From JAICJR01 sp963848495 (GTDB lineage: Bacteria; Actinomycetota; Thermoleophilia; Solirubrobacterales; Thermoleophilaceae): DNA of 64,000 nucleotides. Under the pieces are notes generated by a model. It saw nothing but the letters and a program-made list of their open reading frames with translations, made no database searches and had not been told where the DNA came from. Shown here one piece after another: positions 1-8,698 of the stretch; position 1 is the stretch's first letter; the number at the start of each line of letters is the position of its first letter. Where the stretch lies: positions 1,550,001-1,614,000 of the forward strand of contig CAWKDV010000004.1 of assembly GCA_963848495.1 (NCBI GenBank), in the 5' to 3' direction. The position numbers were made by a program, and so were the translations under genes.

Positions 1-2642
1 CGCTCGCCGAGGTGGATGAGCGCCTCACCGAGGCGCGTTCGGGCGAGGGCTTCGCCGCCGATCGCGCCAGCCTTGCGGTTCAGTGTGGCAGCTTCGAGCA
101 GGTGCGTGCGCGCCGCTTGGAGATCTCCGGTCAGTAGCTCGATTTCGCCGAGCACGGTGGTGCTGAAGGCCTCTCCGCGCAGGGCCCCGCCGGTGTGTGC
201 GTGCTCGCGCAGGCGACGCGCGAACTCGGCAAGCCGCGCGTAGGGCTCGCCGGCGTGCAGCACGTACTCGGTGACGCAGGTGTAGACGTCGAACACGCGC
301 CCTGCGAGTTCGGGCACGTGCCAGACCTCAGCGAGTTGCCACTCAGTGTGCTGCTCCCATGCGCCGGCGGCGTGGGCGATCAGCGCCTGGAGGTCGGCGA
401 GCTCTCCCCGTTCGCTTTCCGCTTTGTGGATCAGCGAGGTGGCGTGTTCGGCCTGTCGGCGCGCTTGGTTGAGCTCACCGGCGTACCAGGCGACTATCCC
501 GCGCGCAACCGCAAGCCGGGCCTGTTGGGCGCCAGGGGTGGCTGTGAGGTCACGCAGGATCTCCAACCCGGCGGTTGGGTCGCCGGCGGCGGTGAGCGCA
601 CGGGCTTGTTTGATGCGCAGATCGGTCAGGCGGTCAAGGGGCGCCGCGTCGGAGGCGGCGGCGAATGTCCGCGCGGCGCGCCGGTCGCCGGCGGCGTGGC
701 GCAGATCGCCCAGCAGCTCCAGCAGCTCACCCCGGTCAGCGGAGGGCACGTGCGCCAAGGCCTGCTCCGCCCAGCGCTGACCGTCGCGGTATGCGCCGAC
801 GGCAGCTGCTCGTTGTGCCGCCGCTGTCAGCAGCGGCACCGCCTCGCCGCCTCGCCCCGCCGCGAGCAGGTGGTAGCCGACCCGCTCGGGCGCGCTGCCG
901 CTCTGGCGAAGGCGCGCCGCTGCCCGCAGATGCGCGTCGATGAGCTGTCGGGGATCGAGCTGCCGCCGGGCGGCATCACGCAGCAGCGGGTGGCGGAAGC
1001 GTAGTCCGGAGGCGTCGCGCTTCAGGACACCCCGGCGCAGCGCAGCGCCGACCGCCGCCTCAGCGCTCGCCTCCTGGACGCCGGCGATCACCGCTAGATC
1101 AGAGACGGCGAAACCGTCTTGCAAAGCGGCAGCGACTAACACGACCGGCCGCGCCTTCTCTGGCAGGCGGTCGAACCGGACGTTGAGGATCTCGCTGACG
1201 TGCTCGGGGACGCGCACATCGCCGTCGGCGGCCGAGGCGCCGATCTCCTCGGCGAAGAACGGATTACCCGCCGCGGCGGCGGCGATCGCCTCGAGCGTCC
1301 GCGCTCCCAGCTGCCGGTCGGCGGCGCGTTCGGCGATAGTGGTAAGCGCAATAGTCGTCAGGGGGCGCAGGACGATCTCGACGCCGGCGCGCTGCTCGCG
1401 TAGGCTGGCGCGCACTCGCGCCAGCTCGGGACTGGCCTCGCCGTGGCGCGCGGTGAGGACGATCAGCACCGACTCCTGGCGAGCGGCGCGGGCGAGGTAG
1501 TGGGCCAGGAGAAGTGTCGCCACGTCGGCGGCATGGAGATCCTCCAGCGCCATCAGCACGCCAGCCTCAGCCGCGGCGGCGTGGACGAGCTGCCAGACAT
1601 AGGCGAAGACCTGATGGCGTTCGACGTCCCCCGGCGAGCCGGCGTCGCCGGCCGTCGCGGAGGGACTCAGAAGCGCTAGGACGCGCTGCGAGGACTCGTT
1701 GAGCGACTCCAGTAGGTCGGGGCGAGCCGCGACCAGCGGGTCGATCGCCTCGATGATCGGCCCGTACGGCGGGCGGCCTTCCTCCTCCCGGCCAGCGCCA
1801 CGCAGCGTATGCCAGCCGCGTGCCCGCGCATCCTCAAGCACCGCGTCGACCAGCCGAGTCTTCCCCATCCCGGCGTCACCGAGGATCAACAGGGCGCCCC
1901 CGCCCTTGCGCCCGGTCGCGTCCAGCGCCGTCCGCGCAATAGCCAGCTCGCGGTCCCGGCCGACCATTGGCACACTCGACCTCGTCGATGCATGCACCGG
2001 ATCCCCGCGCGATACCTCGCGGTACAGCGACCAGCTCTCCTCCGACGGCGTCAGACCGAGCTTGGCTAGAGCCTCGCGCAGGCGCCGGAACTGCCTGACC
2101 GCCGCAGCACGGTCACCGACGGCCGCACGCTCGCGCATCAGAGCGCGAGTGATCTCCTCGTCCGCCGGGTCGGCGCGCAGCAGGTCCGCCCAGCGGCCCT
2201 GGCGCCGCAGCGTCGCCGTGCGCAGCTCGGCGAGCCGCTCGCGGTGCTCGGCGGTCCACTCCTCGTAGCGGTCCTCAGGCAGCAGCTCGGGCACCTCGCC
2301 GTCCCAGCCACGGTCCGTCTCAAGCCGCTCGACGTCGGTGTCGACGCGGTGCTCGGGCGCGAGCGCCACCACACCGTGCCGGACCACGATCGCCTCCGGC
2401 CAACCCAGCGCTTTACGGGCGTAGTACGCGGCCTTGTGCAGATTCGCGACACCAGCCTTGGCGCTCAGGTGCGGCCACAGCGCCTCGACGACCTGATCGC
2501 GCGTCATGCGGTGCCCCGGCGAGAGCGCCAGCAGCTTGACCAAGTCCTCGGCGCGACGGTGCTCCCAGGCCGAGCCGGCCACCCGCTGCGTATCGACCGC
2601 GACCTCGAACCGGCCCAGGAGCCGGACATCCAAGCGTCGCAT
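1..2642 (-). CDS. BTAD/AfsR-like transcriptional regulator with AAA ATPase and TPR region, 3' end cut by window edge
   Basis: The frame stays open from an ATG at 2642 to the left edge, so at least 880 residues are present and the C-terminus is missing. It begins MRRLDVRLLGRFEVAVD, the usual start of the OmpR-like winged helix of SARP/AfsR regulators, followed by a BTAD-type helical region to about residue 220. A P-loop (GDAGMGKTR) lies near residue 257, then an STAND-type ATPase and a helical TPR-like tail. An in-frame ATG at 2654 is an alternative start; a stop codon lies just above it. Family knowledge says such proteins are ATP-dependent activators of secondary metabolism or stress genes. 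The target is unknown. It is divergent from osmC. Confidence 0.88.
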   Translation of the reverse strand, partial: MRRLDVRLLGRFEVAVDTQRVAGSAWEHRRAEDLVKLLALSPGHRMTRDQVVEALWPHLSAKAGVANLHKAAYYARKALGWPEAIVVRHGVVALAPEHRVDTDVERLETDRGWDGEVPELLPEDRYEEWTAEHRERLAELRTATLRRQGRWADLLRADPADEEITRALMRERAAVGDRAAAVRQFRRLREALAKLGLTPSEESWSLYREVSRGDPVHASTRSSVPMVGRDRELAIARTALDATGRKGGGALLILGDAGMGKTRLVDAVLEDARARGWHTLRGAGREEEGRPPYGPIIEAIDPLVAARPDLLESLNESSQRVLALLSPSATAGDAGSPGDVERHQVFAYVWQLVHAAAAEAGVLMALEDLHAADVATLLLAHYLARAARQESVLIVLTARHGEASPELARVRASLREQRAGVEIVLRPLTTIALTTIAERAADRQLGARTLEAIAAAAAGNPFFAEEIGASAADGDVRVPEHVSEILNVRFDRLPEKARPVVLVAAALQDGFAVSDLAVIAGVQEASAEAAVGAALRRGVLKRDASGLRFRHPLLRDAARRQLDPRQLIDAHLRAAARLRQSGSAPERVGYHLLAAGRGGEAVPLLTAAAQRAAAVGAYRDGQRWAEQALAHVPSADRGELLELLGDLRHAAGDRRAARTFAAASDAAPLDRLTDLRIKQARALTAAGDPTAGLEILRDLTATPGAQQARLAVARGIVAWYAGELNQARRQAEHATSLIHKAESERGELADLQALIAHAAGAWEQHTEWQLAEVWHVPELAGRVFDVYTCVTEYVLHAGEPYARLAEFARRLREHAHTGGALRGEAFSTTVLGEIELLTGDLQAARTHLLEAATLNRKAGAIGGEALARTRLGEALIHLGE

Positions 2643-2787
2643 CAGCCAAATCATCCCACGCGACTAACCACCGCCCCGACCTGGCGCAGGTCGACCGGAA
2701 GGGAAGTTTTCGGGAAGCGGTCGCTCCTTACCGTGTCTGCACACCAGCCGAGACAGTTTCGGCCAACCCAACCACAAGGAGCTCACC

Positions 2788-3348
2788 ATGCAGGTCACCA
2801 GCATCGTCAACGGAGTCGACGTCGACCGTCTCTTCGGAACCATCGAGCACATCAGCGCCGAACCGACGCTGGCGCGCTTCCAGTTCCGGGCTCGCAACCA
2901 GTGGATCGACGGCGGCCACAACCGCACGACGATCCAAGGGTTCTACGGGGCCGGTCACGAGGACACGAGCCGCACCGAGCCGTTTGTCGTAGACGCCGGC
3001 GAGCCGCCCGTCCTGCTCGGCGACAACGAGGCCCCCAACGCCCCCGAATACCTGCTCCACGCCCTCGCCGCGTGCCTGACGGGCACGATCGCCTACCACG
3101 CCGCCGCTCGCGGGATCGCGCTCGAGGGCCTGGAGTGCACGATCGAGGGCGACGTGGACGTGCGCGGCTTCCTCGGCCTCGACGAGAATGTCCGTCCCGG
3201 CTACGAGGGCATCCGGGTCGCGTTCAAGGCTAGCGGCGACTTCGACGACGAGCAGCTCGCCGAGCTCGCCAGCCTCACGAGCTACTCACCCGTCCGGGAC
3301 ATCGTCAGCAACCCCGTCCCCGTGTCCATCGATGTAGCCCGCGCCTGA
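2788..3348 (+). CDS. OsmC family peroxidase-like protein
   Basis: The 186-residue product has the OsmC/Ohr fold signature: one conserved Cys in the helix around LAACLTGT (near residue 96) and a second in LECTIEG (near residue 117). These are the two reactive cysteines used by OsmC proteins to reduce organic hydroperoxides with lipoyl-type reductants in the cytoplasm. The long N-terminus with NAPEYLLHALAAC resembles the OsmC-like subfamily rather than classical Ohr. An AAGGAG ribosome-binding site sits 7-8 bases before the ATG. A strong hairpin at 3359-3398 follows the stop. The gene stands alone and is divergent from the BTAD regulator. Confidence 0.9.
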   Translation: MQVTSIVNGVDVDRLFGTIEHISAEPTLARFQFRARNQWIDGGHNRTTIQGFYGAGHEDTSRTEPFVVDAGEPPVLLGDNEAPNAPEYLLHALAACLTGTIAYHAAARGIALEGLECTIEGDVDVRGFLGLDENVRPGYEGIRVAFKASGDFDDEQLAELASLTSYSPVRDIVSNPVPVSIDVARA

Positions 3349-4044
3349 AGCGATCCAGGCGACGTCCGCCCCGGCCGTCCGGTCGGGGCGGACGTCGCGG
3401 CTTCTGGTGCACGCGCCCATATCCGTCCGAGGGCCCGCGTCAAAGCGAAAGCAGGTACTGGCCACGATCGCAGCCGCGCCCTGCCCCTCGCCAACAGCAG
3501 GAGCGACAACCAGGCTTCTCCTGCTGAGGAGGACAAGGTGGCTGCCCCAGATCAGGTTGGCGACGTTCAGCAGCTGCCAGCCGGCGTGCGAGCCCGGGAA
3601 GTAGCTGTCCGAGTCGGGGTAGTAGAACCAGTACTGGATGAAGGTCGAGCTGCCGTCGTGCACGACGTGCGTGAAGACGGTGGCCGGCACGCCGGCGTCG
3701 GTGCGGCTGACGTCGAGCGAGCGGTCCGTGGGAGCGTTGCCGCACTTCGTCGAGTGGCAGCGCCGGAAGTCGATCGGGATCTCCTTCTCACCCGGCTCGT
3801 AGACGAGGTTCGGCGCGAAGCGGCGCACCAGCTCGGCGTCGTGCTCACCGTAGGCCTCGGCCAGCGCGCCGCGCCCGTCGTCGCAGCCGCCGCGCACCGC
3901 GCAGACGATCGCGCGCGCCAGGAAGCCGCCGTACGAGCGCCCGTCGACGCGCGGCCCGAACGCCAGCAGCGCGCCCAGCCCGAGCGCGACGAGCAGCACG
4001 AGCCCGATCCACTCGACCGTCGCCTGCCCGTCCTCCCTCGACAT
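3286..4044 (-). CDS. TadE-like N-terminus exported/membrane protein, probably truncated
   Basis: The 252-residue frame starts MSREDGQATVEWIG followed by a hydrophobic segment (about residues 13-30). This is the TadE/Flp-type class III signal-anchor pattern, where a peptidase would cut before a conserved Glu/Trp segment. Residues about 35-165 contain paired cysteines and an aromatic FIQYWFYYPDSDSYF motif, suggesting an extracytoplasmic domain. After about residue 170 the sequence loses protein character, runs through an inverted repeat at 3496-3525 and the osmC terminator, and overlaps the osmC 3' end by 63 bases. The true gene probably ended or was broken near 3530. Function is unknown. Confidence 0.55.
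   Translation of the reverse strand: MSREDGQATVEWIGLVLLVALGLGALLAFGPRVDGRSYGGFLARAIVCAVRGGCDDGRGALAEAYGEHDAELVRRFAPNLVYEPGEKEIPIDFRRCHSTKCGNAPTDRSLDVSRTDAGVPATVFTHVVHDGSSTFIQYWFYYPDSDSYFPGSHAGWQLLNVANLIWGSHLVLLSRRSLVVAPAVGEGQGAAAIVASTCFRFDAGPRTDMGACTRSRDVRPDRTAGADVAWIASGAGYIDGHGDGVADDVPDG
3359..3398 (+). terminator. Hairpin terminator after osmC-like gene
   Basis: A perfect 14-bp inverted repeat (GCGACGTCCGCCCC and its complement) encloses a 12-base loop, starting 11 bases after the OsmC stop. There is no T-tract, as is common in GC-rich actinobacteria. It also lies inside the 3' extension of the opposite-strand reading frame 3286-4044, which argues that this extension is not real protein. 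Confidence 0.75.
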
Positions 4045-4101
4045 GGCGCGACCCTACGGAGCCGCGGGTCAGAGGTGGGTGAAGCCGGTTACGGCTTCGG
4101 C

Positions 4102-4359
4102 TCAGGCTCGCGACAAGCTCGTCACTGCTGGGGCGTGCGCGTACACATATGGGCTGTGGAACGCGTCGAGCGCGTCGGCCGGATCGACCTCGAACTCGAA
4201 ATACGCGCCGGAGAGCTCGTCGGTGACGGCGACGGCGACGCTGTTGGTCTGCGAGTCCCACAGCAGTCTCACCTCGACACCGCCGCCCGTCCGGTGATCG
4301 AGCTCGCGGCGCGGGGTTTCTGCCAAGGGTCCGGCGGCAAGAATCGTTGCTGCTTCCAC
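4102..4359 (-). CDS. Small hypothetical protein downstream of ECF sigma factor
   Basis: An 85-residue acidic protein without recognisable domain; it contains GGGVEVRLLWDSQTNS and YFEFEVDPADALDAFHSPY, suggesting a small beta-rich fold. The GTG start at 4359 is chosen because AAGGAG lies five bases upstream; a longer frame reaches back into the sigma gene. The start abuts the sigma stop at 4361, so the two are almost surely co-transcribed and translationally coupled. Small partners after ECF sigma genes can be anti-sigma factors or effectors, but nothing in this sequence (no membrane segment, no zinc motif) shows that. Confidence 0.7.
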   Translation of the reverse strand: MEAATILAAGPLAETPRRELDHRTGGGVEVRLLWDSQTNSVAVAVTDELSGAYFEFEVDPADALDAFHSPYVYAHAPAVTSLSRA

Positions 4360-4360
4360 G

Positions 4361-4921
4361 TCAACTCCTTTCTGATCGGCATGGGGTTGGCAACAAGGAC
4401 GCCCGGCCGGCCGAATCCCTTTCGTCGTCTGGCGCATCCCCCTGGAGCGCCTTGACAACCTTCTGGCGGGCCCGGAACACGCGTGTCATCGCGGTGCCCT
4501 CGGGAATGCCCAGGGCCCTGGCGGCTTCGCGGTATCGCAGCCCAGCGATGTCGACCGCGACGAGCGCGTCGCGGAAGTGGGGCGGAAGGGCCGCGATTGC
4601 CTCGTAAACGAGCCGCGCCTCCGCCACGTCGTGCGGGTCCGGCGCCGAGGGATCCTCGATCCAGTCGGGCTCGTCCGCCGTTGCGGGCGCGGGTCTGCTG
4701 CTCGCGCGGCGCTGGTGGCTGATGAACGTGTTGCGCAGGGCGCGCAACAGGTAGCCGAGGTCGTCGTCCCTTCGAAGGAACCGCGGCCGTGACAGCACAC
4801 GCACGTAGGTGTCCTGTACGAGGTCCTCGGCGGTCTCGCGTGAGCCGCACAGCGCGTAGGCCGCTCGGTACAGCCGATCAAAGTGGTCTCCGATCGCATC
4901 CGGATCGAGGGGGCGTGCCAT
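4361..4921 (-). CDS. ECF-family RNA polymerase sigma factor
   Basis: A 186-residue sigma-70 family protein. Region 2 covers about residues 12-80, with FDRLYRAAYALCGSRETAED and the core-binding stretch DLVQDTYVRVL. Region 4 lies at about 115-170, with the helix-turn-helix DIAGLRYREAARALGIPEGT. It directs RNA polymerase to a specific promoter set in the cytoplasm. The start is the ATG at 4921 (MARPLDPDAIG); upstream residues of the longer frame are arginine-rich and lie over the tautomerase gene. It sits between a tautomerase gene (5 bases upstream) and a small hypothetical gene, which together look like an operon. No typical anti-sigma gene is adjacent. Confidence 0.9.
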   Translation of the reverse strand: MARPLDPDAIGDHFDRLYRAAYALCGSRETAEDLVQDTYVRVLSRPRFLRRDDDLGYLLRALRNTFISHQRRASSRPAPATADEPDWIEDPSAPDPHDVAEARLVYEAIAALPPHFRDALVAVDIAGLRYREAARALGIPEGTAMTRVFRARQKVVKALQGDAPDDERDSAGRASLLPTPCRSERS

Positions 4922-4926
4922 GGGAT

Positions 4927-5157
4927 TCAGGCGCCGTCGCGGTCGGTGTAGGCCAGCACCCTGACGTCGTCGGTCGCGAGGGCTTGGCCGCCGACGCCCC
5001 AATCGCCGCTCGGGACCTCCTCGACGATGCACCAGGTGATCCGGCGCACGCCCTCGCCCGCGATCTCGATCATCGCTTCGCTGAGCCGCTCCACGATCTC
5101 GCGCTTCTGAGGCGTGGTGAACAGACCCTCGATGACCTTGACCTGAATGAGCGGCAT
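4927..5157 (-). CDS. 4-oxalocrotonate tautomerase-like protein
   Basis: A 76-residue protein beginning MPLIQVKVIEG, the tautomerase superfamily start in which Pro2 becomes the N-terminal catalytic base after Met removal. Length fits the short 4-OT subfamily, which forms hexamers. A GGAG sequence lies about 8 bases before the ATG at 5157, which decides this start over the upstream in-frame one. The C-terminal GDWGVGGQALATDDV is typical of the actinobacterial 'tautomerase family protein' group. It probably heads the operon with the ECF sigma factor. The substrate cannot be told. Confidence 0.85.
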   Translation of the reverse strand: MPLIQVKVIEGLFTTPQKREIVERLSEAMIEIAGEGVRRITWCIVEEVPSGDWGVGGQALATDDVRVLAYTDRDGA

Positions 5158-5262
5158 GCGCTCATGCTCCGCCTGAGTGGGGCTCCGCACGTCGGGCGCA
5201 TCCCTGACATCGACCCCCGAACATTGCGTGCCGCGCCACGCACGCTTACGATCGGCCGTCGC

Positions 5263-8130
5263 ATGGACAGCTCAGTGGTTGCTCGGCCGGTCGCGCTGCT
5301 CGAGCGCGAGCACGAGGTCGAGCGCATCCGTGGCGCATTGCGTGCCGCGGGCCGGCGCGATGGTGGAGCGCTGGTCATCGAGGCCGCTCCGGGGATGGGC
5401 AAGTCGCGGCTGCTGGAGGAGGCGCGCGTTCAGGCGCCGGATCTCGGCCTGCGGGTCCTCGGTGCCCGGGCGACGCAGCTCGAGGGCGGGTTCCCGTTCG
5501 GGGTCGTTCGCCAGCTCTTCGAGCGACCCCTGCTGGAGGCCGAGGCCGACGAGCGCGATCGCTGGCTGGCCGGTGCCGCGGCGCTGGCCGCGGACGTGCT
5601 CACGGGAGCCCCCGCAGAGGGCTCGACGGTGTCGGCCGAAGGCCCGACCGGCGGCGATCCCGGCTACGGCTGGCAGCACGGCCTGTACTGGCTTGCGTCG
5701 AACATCGCCGCCGACTCCCCGCTCGCGCTTGTGGTCGACGACCTGCAGTGGTGCGACGCGCCGTCGGCGCGCGCCCTGGCCTTCATCGCACGCCGGCTCG
5801 AGGGGCAGCCGCTCGCTCTCATCCTCGCCACGCGGCCGCTGGATCACGCGGGAATGCCGGAGGCGGCCACTCTGGTGGCAGATCCCGCCACGGACGTGCT
5901 GCGGCTGGGGCCGCTGTCGCATGCGGCGGTCGGCGCGCTCGTGGCAGCTCGGCTGGCCACGGAGCCCGACGACCGCTTCGTGCGCGCCTGCGTCGAGGTG
6001 ACCGGCGGGAACCCCTTCCTCGTCGGCGAGCTGCTGGACGAAGCGGCGGCTCGCGGGCTCGAGCCCGGCGCGGCCGGCGCGCGAGAGGTGGGCTCGATCG
6101 TCCCGCGCGGCGTCGCAAACGCCGTGCTGCTCCGACTGGCACGGCTCCCGCCGGCCGCCGCCGCCCTCGCGCGCGCGCTGGGCGTTCTTGACGATGACGC
6201 GCGGGTGGGCGACGCCGCGCTGCTGGCCGGGCTCTCCGGCGCCGAGCTGGAGGCCGCCATGGCGGCGCTCGTCTCCGCCGCGATCGTGGAACCCGGCGGC
6301 ACGGTCCGCTTCGTCCATCCGATGCTGCGCACCGCGATCTACGGCGATCAGTCGCCGGCAGAGCGCCAGCGCCTCCACCACGCCGCCGCCACGATCCTGC
6401 GCGAGCGGGGGGCGCCGGCGGGGCAGGTTGCCGCGCACCTGATGCACACGGAGCCGACGGGCGATCTCACGGCCGTAGACCTGCTGCACCAGGCGGCGTT
6501 TGAGGCGTGGACGCTGGGGGACGCGACCCGCACGGCCGCGCTCGTCGCACGCGCCCTCGAAGAGCCTCCGGCCAGGGACGACCGCCAGGCCCTCCTGCTC
6601 GATCTCGGGCAGGCGTACGCCCGCGCCGGCTCGCCCGAGGCGATTGGACCGTTGTCGGAGATCGTCGAGCACGGCGAGCAGCCGATCGCGATCGCCAAAG
6701 CCGCAACCGAGCTGAGCGCGATGCTCTTCTACGCGCATCGCGTCCCCGAAGGATCGGCGATCCTGCGCCGCGCCCGGGAGCGCCTCCCCGCCGAGGGCCC
6801 GGCGCGCGAGCGGCTCGACGCAACCGCGCTGGCCTTGAGCTACACATCAGCCTCGGCGCGCCGCGAGGCCGACGATACGATCGCCAAGCTCCGAGATCCC
6901 GGCGGCCCGGCGCGCGATCTGCTGCAGGCCACCACGCTGGCCACGCTCGCGATGGACGAGGTGATGTACCTGCGGTCCGCCGCCAACGCAGTGGATCTCG
7001 CGGAGCGCGCGCTCGCGGCGGACATCCCTGTGGAGGCGCAGCGCAGCGGGAACTGGGCGGTCGTGGCGCTTGGCGCACTCGCAGCCGCGGATCAGCTCGA
7101 TGCGGCGATACGCAGGACGGACGAGTTCCTCGTGGCCGCGCGCGAGCGGGGCTCGGCGCTCACCGTCCTCATGCTGTCGGCGCTGCGGGCGGGCTTTGTG
7201 GTGCGCGCGGGAGACCTGGCGGCCGCCCAGGCCGACGCACAGACGGCGGTAGAGCTCGCTCCGGACCTGCTTGGCAGCGAGTTCCTCGTCCTGGCCGTGG
7301 CGGCGGCGGTGCTGGCGGGCATCGATCGGGACGAGACTGTCGAGTCGGCGCGCCTGCTCATCGAGCGCACCGGCTTGCGCTACGAGACCGAGTTCCTGCC
7401 GAGCACGCAGCTGCGCTATGCCTCGGGCGTGCTCACCGCCGCGGCCGGCAACCACGACGCCGCGGTAGAGGAGCTGCGCAGCTGCGACCTCGACCACCCC
7501 GCGTTCGGAGGCGAGAACCCGGCCGTGCTGGCATGGCGCTCCGCGGCGGCGCTGTCGCTGGCCCAGCTCGGCCGCCACGAGGAGGCCCGGGCGCTGGCCG
7601 CGGACGAGGTGCGCCGCGCCGAGTCGTTTGGAGCGCCGCGCGCGATCGGCGTGGCGCTGCGTGCCCAGGCGCTCGTCGGCCCCCCGGCTGAGAGGGCAGA
7701 GGGTCTCGAGGCGGCGCTCGCGGTGCTGGCGCCCTCGCCGGCGCGGCTCGAGCACGCACGCGCACTGCTCGACTTCGGCGCGACGATGCGCGCCGCCGGA
7801 CTGCGCACCGCGGCGCGGGAGCCATTGGTCGAGGCGCTCGAGCTCGCCTCGCGCTGCGGCGCGCGACGGCTAGAGCGTGGCGCGCGGGCCGAGCTCGCAG
7901 CGATCGGAATCCGGCCGCGAAGCAGCAACCGCACGGGCGTGGACTCGCTCACGCCCAGCGAGCGGCGCGTGGTGGAGCTCGCCGCCGCGGGCGGCTCGAA
8001 CAGGGAGATCGCGCAGACGCTGTTCGTCACCGAGAAGACCGTCGAGACCCACCTCGGGCGGGCCTTCCGCAAGCTCGACGTCTCCTCTCGGCGCCAGCTT
8101 CCGGGCCTGCTGGCGCGCGCAGCGGGCTAA
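5263..8130 (+). CDS. Large ATPase LuxR-family transcriptional regulator (LAL type)
   Basis: A 955-residue protein with the LAL/MalT-like layout. There is a P-loop EAAPGMGKSR near residue 45, a Walker B-like LALVVDDLQWCD near 165, and a conserved GNPFLVGELLDE (about 250). A long alanine-rich TPR-like helical region follows, and then a C-terminal LuxR helix-turn-helix (LTPSERRVVELAAAG ... TLFVTEKTVETHLGRAFRKL) at about 890-950. It is an ATP-dependent DNA-binding activator; the inducer is unknown. The start is the ATG at 5263, since the longer frame upstream lies over the divergent tautomerase gene. It overlaps the convergent GIY-YIG gene by 4 bases. Confidence 0.92.
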   Translation: MDSSVVARPVALLEREHEVERIRGALRAAGRRDGGALVIEAAPGMGKSRLLEEARVQAPDLGLRVLGARATQLEGGFPFGVVRQLFERPLLEAEADERDRWLAGAAALAADVLTGAPAEGSTVSAEGPTGGDPGYGWQHGLYWLASNIAADSPLALVVDDLQWCDAPSARALAFIARRLEGQPLALILATRPLDHAGMPEAATLVADPATDVLRLGPLSHAAVGALVAARLATEPDDRFVRACVEVTGGNPFLVGELLDEAAARGLEPGAAGAREVGSIVPRGVANAVLLRLARLPPAAAALARALGVLDDDARVGDAALLAGLSGAELEAAMAALVSAAIVEPGGTVRFVHPMLRTAIYGDQSPAERQRLHHAAATILRERGAPAGQVAAHLMHTEPTGDLTAVDLLHQAAFEAWTLGDATRTAALVARALEEPPARDDRQALLLDLGQAYARAGSPEAIGPLSEIVEHGEQPIAIAKAATELSAMLFYAHRVPEGSAILRRARERLPAEGPARERLDATALALSYTSASARREADDTIAKLRDPGGPARDLLQATTLATLAMDEVMYLRSAANAVDLAERALAADIPVEAQRSGNWAVVALGALAAADQLDAAIRRTDEFLVAARERGSALTVLMLSALRAGFVVRAGDLAAAQADAQTAVELAPDLLGSEFLVLAVAAAVLAGIDRDETVESARLLIERTGLRYETEFLPSTQLRYASGVLTAAAGNHDAAVEELRSCDLDHPAFGGENPAVLAWRSAAALSLAQLGRHEEARALAADEVRRAESFGAPRAIGVALRAQALVGPPAERAEGLEAALAVLAPSPARLEHARALLDFGATMRAAGLRTAAREPLVEALELASRCGARRLERGARAELAAIGIRPRSSNRTGVDSLTPSERRVVELAAAGGSNREIAQTLFVTEKTVETHLGRAFRKLDVSSRRQLPGLLARAAG

Positions 8131-8420
8131 TCGAGCAGGGCGAGCTTCGCGGCCGCCGAGAGGCGTTTGATTCTCGCCTCCTCGCGCCGAGCCGAGCGGG
8201 CGTCGGCTTGCGGTATTGCGAGCACAAGCTCGACCGGCAGCCGGCTGCGGGTGTAGCGTGAACCCTTCCCGGCGCTGTGCTGGCGAAGGCGGCGGGCGAG
8301 ATCATTACTCCAGCCGGTGTAGAGGCTCCCGTCGCGGCAGCGCAACATGTACGTGACAGGCCCCTCAGGCAACGGCTCCACCTGCCGATAGTGAAGGTAG
8401 CCCCGGCGGTATCCGGGCAC
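8127..8420 (-). CDS. GIY-YIG nuclease superfamily protein (UvrC N-terminal-like, YhbQ/URI group)
   Basis: A 97-residue protein carrying the single-domain GIY-YIG fold. VTYMLRCRDGSLYTGWSNDL gives the two beta-strand motifs (Tyr-x-Leu and Tyr-Thr-Gly), with the conserved Arg (LARRLRQH) and the Lys/Arg-rich GKGSRYTRSR after it. Small bacterial members of this family are thought to act on DNA, but most have no assigned role. The GTG at 8420 is the only start giving the full length; a GTG at codon 14 and a TTG at codon 17 are also possible because the domain itself begins at residue 22. It is divergent from the Gre-domain gene 17 bases away. Confidence 0.85.
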   Translation of the reverse strand: MPGYRRGYLHYRQVEPLPEGPVTYMLRCRDGSLYTGWSNDLARRLRQHSAGKGSRYTRSRLPVELVLAIPQADARSARREEARIKRLSAAAKLALLD

Positions 8421-8437
8421 CCCACAAAGGAACCCCC

Positions 8438-8698
8438 ATGAGTCAGACAGTCGAAGGCAAGACCGAGCGCCCGGGCGAGGTCATCGTCCTCGGCTCTCGG
8501 GTGACGATGAGAGACGAGACCTCTGGCCGCGAGGACACGTTCACCCTGGTACCCCCGTTCGACGCGAAGGTCTCCGCAGGAAAGCTGTCCTCAGAGTCTC
8601 CCCTGGCCCACGCGCTCGTCGGCGCCCAGGTGAGCCACACCGTCACGGTGCACACGCCGCGCGGCGACCGCCGCGTCACGGTCCTGGCACTGGCCTAG
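8438..8698 (+). CDS. Stand-alone GreA/GreB C-terminal domain protein
   Basis: An 86-residue protein whose whole length matches the C-terminal FKBP-like domain of GreA/GreB. Features are VLGSRVTMRDETSG (beta-strand start), a central FTLVPPFDAKVSAGKLS, the SPLAHALVGAQVS motif equivalent to the Gre signature SPIGRALIGKKVG, and the ending VTVHTPRGDRRVTVLAL. The N-terminal coiled coil that inserts into the RNA polymerase channel is absent. The domain could still bind RNA polymerase near the secondary channel, as Rnk and similar short Gre relatives do; that is inference. AAAGGA precedes the ATG. Its 3' end overlaps the convergent esterase gene by 23 bases. Confidence 0.82.
   Translation: MSQTVEGKTERPGEVIVLGSRVTMRDETSGREDTFTLVPPFDAKVSAGKLSSESPLAHALVGAQVSHTVTVHTPRGDRRVTVLALA

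Noticed and set aside
2244..3233. Plus-strand frame over the BTAD regulator start and osmC
   Set aside because: Out of frame with osmC and antisense to the regulator; composition is non-protein.
3286..3530. C-terminal 80 residues of the TadE-like frame as a real domain
   Set aside because: They run antisense through the osmC 3' end and its terminator and have no protein-like pattern.
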